In this document: positions 23,601-29,617 of the stretch, piece by piece
How positions within the stretch are numbered: the stretch's first letter is position 1
Layout: the number at the start of each line of letters is the position of its first letter
NCBI GenBank assembly: GCA_947585795.1
Contig: CANPXG010000020.1
Span: 1 to 39,484, forward strand
Reading direction: 5' to 3'
Length of the DNA stretch: 39,484 nt
Source of the DNA: an uncultured Clostridia bacterium
GTDB lineage: Bacteria > Bacillota > Clostridia > UBA1381
The notes under the pieces: generated by a model
Database searches by the model: none
The model's input: the letters and a program-made list of their open reading frames with translations, nothing else
What the model was told of the DNA's origin: nothing
Made by a program: the position numbers and the translations under genes

Positions 23601-25805
23601 GTAGAAGCTCTCGTCGCCGACGTTAATCACGCTGTTGTGGCCGGGGCCGTAGTAAACAATCGCGTCACCCGCGCCGCTCTGTACGGCGTAGTTGTTGTTT
23701 GTAAGCGCAATCGTTCTCGAGCCGTCGCCGAGACGGTACGAGCCTATCATCTTATATCCTGTCGTCGTTGACGTGCTGCCCGCCGACTGCTGATTATACA
23801 TCGTAACGCCGTTCGCGTCGGTTAAATTCCAGCCGTTTGACGTGCTGAATGAAGTCGAAAGCGGACTCTTGGCAACACGCGTGTTGTAGTTTGAGCCGAG
23901 CCAGCCGTATGATGTGAACGCGTAGCGGTAATCGCCGTGCTCGATCATCCACGCGCCCTCGGGACCGGCAACACCGTTTTTCTGCGTGAATATCGACGTG
24001 CCGAAGTTTTGACAGCTCGAAAGTGTTGCGTTGCCGTCTTGATACGTCACGCCTTCAACAAGTCCCTCGTCCGTCAACGGAGCCGCCTGTATGCCGCCCC
24101 AGAACGAACCCCAGATAAAATACGGGGTATCATCAGTTGCTTCGGCTGTTCCGTGAGTATCCACGTAAATATTCGCGTCGATTGCGTTTGTCTTGTAACT
24201 GTTGTTTTCTTTGGTCGCGAATACAACGCCCGCGTCGACTATATTTGCCTCGGGATCAGCCCAGAACAGCGGTTTGTCGGATTTAATAAGCGCAATAACC
24301 GAGTTTCTGCCGCCGACTTCACAGGATACGGAAATATACATCCAGTAGGGGTGCGCGGTATCATCGGGACGGTATATTACATCGGGTGCCCAGTATGTTG
24401 GGTTTACGTTATTGTAACCGTTAGCCGTCATGTATGTTAATGACTTATCAAGCATCTTTTTTTCATTAGCATTGAGCTTTTCGCCTTTGTGCTCACCACT
24501 TATTTCGACATAATCAGGATTTGTGGTATGAGTGCCGCTGAAGTCGTATTTCGTCCAGTTAATCAAATCCTCCGATGTGAATATCAGATGATGCGACGAA
24601 TATACGTAATATGTATCGTCATTCGGGAATTTCACAATAGACGGATCATGCGCACCGTTGGTCGTTATATCGCTGTCCGCCGGAGCTTTTACGGGAGCCT
24701 TTACGCCGCCGTAGAGCGTCGCGACTGTGTCCGTCACGGTATCGTCCTTTGTGGGAGTGGTGAGCTTTACCGTAACCGTATCGGTTTTTGCGACAGGCGA
24801 AACGGTCACTGTAACCTCAGCCGTGCCGCCGGATACTATCAGCTCTGCTGTTTCTTCGGCGGCTGCTTCCTCGGCATCGTTTAAGTATACTGAAACGGTC
24901 GCTTCACCGTCTGCGGCAGTGTAGTTGTTTATTGTAGACTTGATTGTCAAATTACCATCTAAATCACTCGTCGTGTATATTTCCTCATCGCCGCTGTAGA
25001 ATTTAGTATCGGCGATATAGCAGTTATTGTCCGCGATAAGCTGAGCCGCGGCGTACTTCGCTCCCTCCGCCGAAAGCGCCGCTATCTCATCTTCCGAGAG
25101 CGCTTTTCCGTAAATGCGGAAATCGTCGATAGACCCCTGAAAACCTTCACCGCTGCCCCAGTTCGCGTGACCTATCCACGTTTTTGAATCGGTGGTAAAC
25201 AGCGCGGGAACATCAACAACCACGCTGTCGGAGGCAATAAGCTTACCGTTCGAGTACAGCTTCGTACCGCTTGACTCATACACCGCGACTACATACTGCC
25301 AATCGGCGGTCGACGGCGCGCTGACGGAGCTTAAACGGCTGCCCGCGTTGTTGTAACGCTCAACGGTAAAGCTTTCCGATGTCGCGAGCATACCTATATA
25401 TTTTTCGTTATTTAAGTTATGCAAGTCTTCGCAGGTGTTCATAAACGGCCAGTTTGGCACGCTCGGCGAATCTGCTTTGAGCCAAAACGCAAACGTCGCT
25501 GCCTGCTTGCCCCGTAAAAGCCCGTCCGCAAGCTCAAGATAGTTTCCGGCAGCCTTGGACGAGATATTGAGCGCCTTGCTCTTACCGTCCCAGCTGTCCA
25601 CATACGCCACCGCACCCTTTTCGGTGACCGTACCGCCCACTGTCGCCGCAAACGAGCCGCTGCCCGTACCGGCTTCATCGAACGTCGCGTTAAAGAGCAA
25701 ATCACCCGACGGCAACTCATCCGCCGACACAAACGCGGGAACCGCCGCGATAAGCATCGAAACCGAAATCAAGCCGCTTACGAGCTTTTTTGTCAGTCTG
25801 TTCAT
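20625..25805 (-). CDS. Secreted two-catalytic-domain GH43 arabinan-degrading enzyme
   Basis: This 1726-residue exoenzyme has a signal peptide (1-28, ending AFVSA). A LamG-like domain (36-245) and a beta-sandwich (about 255-370) follow. The first GH43 domain (380-775) has base Asp387 (GAHDPS), Asp543 (AIDAN) and acid Glu616 (GPEGAW), as in endo-1,5-arabinanases. A GH43 C-terminal-type sandwich covers about 780-905. The second GH43 (920-1260) has Asp948 (AGDPAA), Asp1075 (DIDPTV) and Glu1139 (YTEAPW). An AbfB/CBM42-like module (about 1285-1402), an unknown domain (1405-1500) and a second LamG (1515-1723) complete it. It should cut arabinan chains of pectin outside the cell. There is no sortase, SLH or dockerin signal. 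The ribosome site is AAGGAGAGAGG. Confidence 0.87.
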   Translation of the reverse strand: MNRLTKKLVSGLISVSMLIAAVPAFVSADELPSGDLLFNATFDEAGTGSGSFAATVGGTVTEKGAVAYVDSWDGKSKALNISSKAAGNYLELADGLLRGKQAATFAFWLKADSPSVPNWPFMNTCEDLHNLNNEKYIGMLATSESFTVERYNNAGSRLSSVSAPSTADWQYVVAVYESSGTKLYSNGKLIASDSVVVDVPALFTTDSKTWIGHANWGSGEGFQGSIDDFRIYGKALSEDEIAALSAEGAKYAAAQLIADNNCYIADTKFYSGDEEIYTTSDLDGNLTIKSTINNYTAADGEATVSVYLNDAEEAAAEETAELIVSGGTAEVTVTVSPVAKTDTVTVKLTTPTKDDTVTDTVATLYGGVKAPVKAPADSDITTNGAHDPSIVKFPNDDTYYVYSSHHLIFTSEDLINWTKYDFSGTHTTNPDYVEISGEHKGEKLNANEKKMLDKSLTYMTANGYNNVNPTYWAPDVIYRPDDTAHPYWMYISVSCEVGGRNSVIALIKSDKPLFWADPEANIVDAGVVFATKENNSYKTNAIDANIYVDTHGTAEATDDTPYFIWGSFWGGIQAAPLTDEGLVEGVTYQDGNATLSSCQNFGTSIFTQKNGVAGPEGAWMIEHGDYRYAFTSYGWLGSNYNTRVAKSPLSTSFSTSNGWNLTDANGVTMYNQQSAGSTSTTTGYKMIGSYRLGDGSRTIALTNNNYAVQSGAGDAIVYYGPGHNSVINVGDESFYVSHARKNAVEIAATLQVRKMLWTADGWPVVSPVTYAGEVEQELPKDMIVGTYDLASVGRTKMVGSSINSSGSLVNRNYDLPVLSSKVTLNADDTMTNADGAEIGTWEFNGDHTVTLTFTATGDTSNNKDEFYKSGDVMTMYALFGYDKDEDEFVVGLTGVDQNHVTQLAKKSLSNVYHTKPVVYASPIVIEKSAGGNPILGFGPDGATLYAGDPAAFVDGDTVYIIAGHDTATNETYVMPEWVAYSSKDMKTWKYEGVPMKATDISWRSNDTSAWASQAVKYKDKYYLYYCTWTKTDSGKQSIGVAVADSPTGPYTDPLGAPLVKGSDTTPEAASHDDIDPTVYIETVDGVEHRYLCWGNTNLFICELNENMTSIKDIDGNGSIEMGTDIIHASISGAPASYTEAPWLYRQKDENGNPTGKYYLFYAMGWREQMAYATTDDLMSGKWQYGGLLMPPSATANTNHPAVIDFNGHTYFIYHNGALPWGSGFRRSVCVEEFTFNDDGTIDPIQETSTGLTGTASVITQGDDYIVHENFVNSSADGDYPISKSVSVGTVIADKLDAQWEIVQGKADASNDSYVSIQSVNKPGLYLAAQADNSVVLTQDSKQNDTDMKKNMTFRTMSALNESEDGVSFESVAMPGYYLTNSGGALTLTTGADADAATFEVYKAEEKPIAGMLATITDAWANADDGVNFYLNNAMLYGTVSVYAAEYKDDALIGVGLLNNVPVTSMRQSVKIDYARKEANSTLKIYAWKDMEPAAEPVTVTANENPYQIPSGYTSHYEFEDNLTDSVTSTDAVTVGWSDALDAGSRITTPKSTTASYADGYKGKALSMTGNGSDGVNLGKVITNGKYTIAFRMKANAFTQHTSGVFINSGTGSSENWVSAPFGWQQNGNTMIWSKNGTDYKDVTGGSMDNAWHQITIAADGTTALLYIDGVKVANGEVNNTVSDSTDTYLGVNFWDTPFNGLIDDLYIYNGTTLTDEQVTNLFEATK

Positions 25806-25858
25806 ATTCCTCTCTCCTTTATTTAAGATTTATTTCCGTGATACATAAAGCTATATAT

Positions 25859-25887
25859 ATTTTACCACATTTCGCGCAAAATTTCAA
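25859..25887 (-). promoter_or_regulatory. Promoter of the GH43 gene
   Basis: On the minus strand, TTGAAA (25882-25887) and TAAAAT (25859-25864) are 17 bp apart with a TGG extended -10. The gene can therefore be expressed apart from the LysR gene upstream. Confidence 0.7.
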
Positions 25888-25915
25888 CCTGCAATACCGT
25901 AAACATTCAGTCTTT

Positions 25916-26794
25916 TTACGAAAATAAATCGGTCATTTTATTCAAAAACGACTGAGCCGCCTTTGAAAATACGCGCTGACGCTTCCACACAAAATCAAGG
26001 TGCGTCGTGACCTCGGGACACAGCGGCACGAAGCGCAGAGCGCTTTCACCGCCGGTATTTATTATCCCATCAAGCGCGAGCGCCGCACCAAGCCCCTCCT
26101 CGACCATGACGGACGCGTTATAAACGAGGTTATACGTCGCGCTTACATTAAGCTCACCCGACGGTATACCGAACAGCGACAAAAACTCCTCATTGTCGAG
26201 AGCCTGTTTAGACGTGATAAGAGGGATCTGCCGAAGCTCGTCCGTCCCGACGCCGTCCCTTGCCGCGAGCGCGTCATCCTTCCTCACGATAAGCCCCCAC
26301 CTGTCCTTAAAGGGCAGACGCAGCGAGTCATATTTTTGCAAAGGCACCGCCCCGACTATGATCGCAAAATCTATAAGTCCCTTGTCGAGCCTGTCCGTAA
26401 CGTCCGCCGCGTTACCGCTAAAAATATGGTAACGTATACTGCAGCCGTCACCTTGAAGCGCCTTTGCCGCGTCAGCCACGGCTTTTATCCCGCGCGTTTC
26501 GGCTGCACCGATATATACGTCGCCCGACATATTTTCATTCGCCGTACTCATTTCCGCGCGCGTTTTCTCGACAAGACTCATAATTTCCTCAGCCCTTTTG
26601 AAAAAAAGCGTACCCTCGTCCGTCAACGTAATATGCCGATTACCGCGCACCATGAGCGTCTGACCGATCTCCTCCTCAAGCTCCATAAGCTGACGCGACA
26701 GCGTCGGCTGAGAAACGTGCAGCGCCTTCGCCGCACCTGTTATACTCTTCTCACGCACCACCGCGAGGAAGTAATTCAAAACCCGAAGCTCCAC
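25916..26794 (-). CDS. LysR family transcriptional regulator
   Basis: The N-terminal winged helix is clear (LRVLNYFLAVVREKSITGAAKALHVS, then QPTLSRQLMELEEEIG), followed by a periplasmic-binding-protein-like effector domain (about 90-290). The GTG at 26794 is taken as start because AAAGGAGG lies at the right distance and it gives the usual VELRVLNYF beginning; an ATG 33 bp upstream would put the ribosome site inside the gene. It is divergent from the DUF362-cyclophilin gene, with a LysR-like palindrome between them, so that gene is the likeliest target. The GH43 gene, downstream on the same strand, has its own promoter. Confidence 0.9.
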   Translation of the reverse strand: MELRVLNYFLAVVREKSITGAAKALHVSQPTLSRQLMELEEEIGQTLMVRGNRHITLTDEGTLFFKRAEEIMSLVEKTRAEMSTANENMSGDVYIGAAETRGIKAVADAAKALQGDGCSIRYHIFSGNAADVTDRLDKGLIDFAIIVGAVPLQKYDSLRLPFKDRWGLIVRKDDALAARDGVGTDELRQIPLITSKQALDNEEFLSLFGIPSGELNVSATYNLVYNASVMVEEGLGAALALDGIINTGGESALRFVPLCPEVTTHLDFVWKRQRVFSKAAQSFLNKMTDLFS

Positions 26795-26856
26795 CTGCCT
26801 TACCTCCTTTACGTTATTCACCCTCATTTTACCACACGCTTCCCATTCATGTCAAG

Positions 26857-26870
26857 AATACCTAAGTATT
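26857..26870. promoter_or_regulatory. Putative LysR binding site
   Basis: AATAC-N4-GTATT is a short perfect inverted repeat with T and A at typical LysR positions. A second AAGTATT copy at 26877-26883 overlaps the -35 of the divergent gene. Confidence 0.55.
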
Positions 26871-26882
26871 CAATATAAGTAT

Positions 26883-26911
26883 TTGCTATTTTAAAAAAAT
26901 CATTATATAAT
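26883..26911 (+). promoter_or_regulatory. Promoter of the DUF362-cyclophilin gene
   Basis: TTGCTA (26883-26888) and TATAAT (26906-26911) are separated by 17 bp, directly after the LysR-like repeats. Confidence 0.7.
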
Positions 26912-26947
26912 CATACCGACAAACACGAAAAAAGGAGATGCGCTGAT

Positions 26948-28828
26948 ATGAAAAAAGCGGCTGCAATAATTATGAGTATGATTTTATTCGCGCTAAGCGC
27001 CGCGTCATGCGCCGCCGACGGCTACACCACACACGAGCCCTACGGCGAAGGCGTGGGCGTTTGCCCCGGACGCGTCGTGTGGGCACACGACAGCGACAGC
27101 GTCACATGGGACGGAAGCGGCTACTGGTGGGACACGAGCCACTTTGACGAGGACAAAATACAAAAAATGGTAGACGATTCGATCGCCGCACTTGCGGGCA
27201 AGGATAACGCCGCTGACGGCTACGACGCGCTGTTTCGCGGCATAAACGAGCGCCGCCAAAGGACTGGCGGCTACAAGTCGGGCGAAAAAATAGCGATAAA
27301 AGCCAACATAAACGGCTCCGCCGTCATGGACGACGACACAAGCGGCGAAACGCAAATGAGCTACACAAATCCTGTTTTACTTAAAACGCTGCTTCTTTCA
27401 CTCGTAAAGGACGCGGGAGCCGCGCCCGAGGACATCACGGTCTACGATGTGTCGCGCCTGTTTCCCGAGTACATGGAAAAAATGTGCACCGAGGGAATAC
27501 TCAGCGGCGTTAATTTTGTAAACCGCGAAAACGGCGTTGCGGACGAAAACGCGCCGATCGTGTGGTCGCACGAATTTAGCGGCGCGGTAAACTACCTCCC
27601 GACGTGCGTCACCGAAGCGGACTACGTGATAAACCTCGCGAACTTAAAGGGACACAGCTACGGAATAACGCTTTGCGGTAAAAACCACTTCGGCTCGTTC
27701 ATAAACGGAAACGCGATGCGTCCGCCGGAGGGAGCAAATCTGCACCAATGGCTCACGCGCAGCGAAATGGGAATTTACAGCCCGCTTGTTGACCTTATGG
27801 CAAACGCGGAGCTTGGCGGCAAGACTGTGCTTTACATGCTCGACGCGCTCATATGCGCGCCGTCGGAGGGCGCATCGATCACAAAGGAAAACTCGACTTG
27901 GCAGCAGGAACCGTTTAACGGCGGCTTCACCGCGAGCGTGTTCACGTCACAGGATCCGGTCGCGATCGACAGCGTCGGCGCGGACTTCCTCATAAACGAA
28001 CCGACGGTCACGAACGCAAATACTGCCGTGAGCGACGTTACGAACGAAAATTATCTCCACGAGGCGGGACTTGTAAAGAACGCGCCTTCGGGCACGGTTT
28101 ACACCGACGGCAAAGGAAACGCCGTCACAAACCTCGGCGTTCACGAGCATTGGAACAACCCGACCGATAAGCAATACAGCCGCAACCTCGGCAAAAACGA
28201 GGGCATAGAGCTTGTCATGGCGAAGCAGTCCGCTGGCGGAAACGTAACGGCGAAATACACCACCGACGGCGAAAACATTACGATTACGGGAGTTGACGGC
28301 GGCGCAAGACTGATTATTGCCGAGTACAGCGAGGGCGGAAGGCTTGTCGGCTGCAAAATGTATAAACCCGAAAACGGCGTTATAACAGCGCCCGACATGT
28401 CCGATACCGTGCGCGTAAAGACGTTTTTGTGGAACATGGACACGCTCGAACCTATTAACGTCACAAAAACCGACGCGGAGGAAAATTTGAAAATAAGCGT
28501 GAAAATCGCCGACGCGGAATTTACCGCCACCCTCGAGGACAACGAAACAGCCGCCGCGTTCAAGGCGATGCTCCCCATGACGCTTGACATGAGCGAGCTT
28601 AACGGCAACGAAAAATACAACTACCTCTCTGCCGACCTCCCGACGGCGGCGGAGAGCGTCGGCACGATCAACGCGGGCGACATAATGCTTTACGGCTCAA
28701 ACTGCGCGGTACTCTTTTACGAAACCTTTGACACGCCGTACAGCTACACGCGCATAGGACATATAGACGACGTGTCGGGACTTAAAGAGGCGGTCGGAGG
28801 CGGAAACGTCACGGTCACGTTTGAATAA
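26948..28828 (+). CDS. Secreted DUF362 protein fused to a cyclophilin-like domain
   Basis: The 626-residue protein has a signal peptide with a lipobox-like ending (SAASC, Cys21), so it is probably a membrane-anchored lipoprotein. Residues about 40-415 match DUF362: EKIAIKANING (113-123), TEADYVINLANLKGHSYGI (222-240), GKNHFGSFING and TSQDPVAIDSVGADFL (333-348). Residues 430-505 form a small beta domain. Residues 514-626 look like the bacterial cyclophilin-like fold (YNYLSADLPTAAESVGTINAGDI, split here at YLSADLP; ALLFYETFDTPYSYTRIG region at 588-604). LysR and sugar-acetyltransferase genes often accompany cyclophilin-like and flavodoxin genes in Clostridia. Chemistry is unknown. The ribosome site is AAGGAGA. 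Confidence 0.75.
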   Translation: MKKAAAIIMSMILFALSAASCAADGYTTHEPYGEGVGVCPGRVVWAHDSDSVTWDGSGYWWDTSHFDEDKIQKMVDDSIAALAGKDNAADGYDALFRGINERRQRTGGYKSGEKIAIKANINGSAVMDDDTSGETQMSYTNPVLLKTLLLSLVKDAGAAPEDITVYDVSRLFPEYMEKMCTEGILSGVNFVNRENGVADENAPIVWSHEFSGAVNYLPTCVTEADYVINLANLKGHSYGITLCGKNHFGSFINGNAMRPPEGANLHQWLTRSEMGIYSPLVDLMANAELGGKTVLYMLDALICAPSEGASITKENSTWQQEPFNGGFTASVFTSQDPVAIDSVGADFLINEPTVTNANTAVSDVTNENYLHEAGLVKNAPSGTVYTDGKGNAVTNLGVHEHWNNPTDKQYSRNLGKNEGIELVMAKQSAGGNVTAKYTTDGENITITGVDGGARLIIAEYSEGGRLVGCKMYKPENGVITAPDMSDTVRVKTFLWNMDTLEPINVTKTDAEENLKISVKIADAEFTATLEDNETAAAFKAMLPMTLDMSELNGNEKYNYLSADLPTAAESVGTINAGDIMLYGSNCAVLFYETFDTPYSYTRIGHIDDVSGLKEAVGGGNVTVTFE

Positions 28829-28848
28829 AATTTACGGAGGTCACGGAT

Positions 28849-29424
28849 ATGACGACAGAGGAAGCGCTAAAACATATGAGAAACGGCGGCTACGTGGAGG
28901 GCGGCTCCGAAATACACTTAAAAATGCACGAGATAAGCCAACGCGCGCTTAGGCTCACGAGCGAGCTTAATAATTCTTACCACGAGCCAAAGGAGCTTCG
29001 GGAGATATTTTCGGGGCTCATCGGAAAAAGCGTGGACGGCACGTTCGGCTTGTTCCCGCCGTTTTACACGGACTGCGGACTTAATATAACGCTCGGTAAA
29101 AACGTTTTTATAAACGCTGGGTGCTGCTTTCAGGACTGGGGCGGCATAACGGTAGGCGACGGCACGCTTATCGGACATAACGCGGTGTTTGCCACGATCA
29201 ACCACGACCTTGAGGAAGAAAAACGCGGCAGCATGTACCCGTCACCGATAAATATAGGCAAAAACGTGTGGATAGGCTCGAACGCGACAATTCTGCCGGG
29301 CGTTACGATAGGCGATAACGCGGTCATAGCGGCGGGCGCGGTCGTCACGAAGAACGTCGCCGCGAACACCGTTGTCGGCGGCGTTCCCGCAAGGGAAATA
29401 CGGAAAATCACAAACAGCGCGTAA
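28849..29424 (+). CDS. Sugar O-acetyltransferase (maltose/galactoside acetyltransferase type)
   Basis: This left-handed beta-helix enzyme transfers acetyl from acetyl-CoA to sugars. The N-terminal acetyltransferase cap (MTTEEALKHMRNGGYV region) precedes hexapeptide repeats from about residue 70. The catalytic histidine is in NAVFATINHDLEEE. The terminal coil IGDNAVIAAGAVVTKNVAANTVVGG is classic. At 191 residues it is full length. It follows the DUF362 fusion by 20 bp with a strong CGGAGGT site, so both lie in one LysR-linked operon. A role in acetylating pectin-derived sugars would be speculation. Confidence 0.9.
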   Translation: MTTEEALKHMRNGGYVEGGSEIHLKMHEISQRALRLTSELNNSYHEPKELREIFSGLIGKSVDGTFGLFPPFYTDCGLNITLGKNVFINAGCCFQDWGGITVGDGTLIGHNAVFATINHDLEEEKRGSMYPSPINIGKNVWIGSNATILPGVTIGDNAVIAAGAVVTKNVAANTVVGGVPAREIRKITNSA

Positions 29425-29542
29425 GCGTCATATAATAAAACAGATACGCAAAAATACGTATCTCGAAGCGCCGCGCGGACGGTTTACCCCCATTTTACGC
29501 TCCGATCTACGGTTAACAGCAACCAAACCCCTTACGCGCGGC

Positions 29543-29572
29543 AAAAAAGCCGTCTGTAACAAGACAGACGGC
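29543..29572 (-). terminator. Terminator of the GTPase-NYN gene
   Basis: On the minus strand, GCCGTCTGT pairs with ACAGACGGC around a 6-nt loop and is followed by six T residues. A second hairpin (AGATACG-N8-CGTATCT, 29442-29463) followed by GTTTTATT could act as back-up. Confidence 0.8.
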
Positions 29573-29617
29573 GTACATATGCTTTTACGCTCGTGACGCG
29601 GTGCGCCGCGGGTATTT

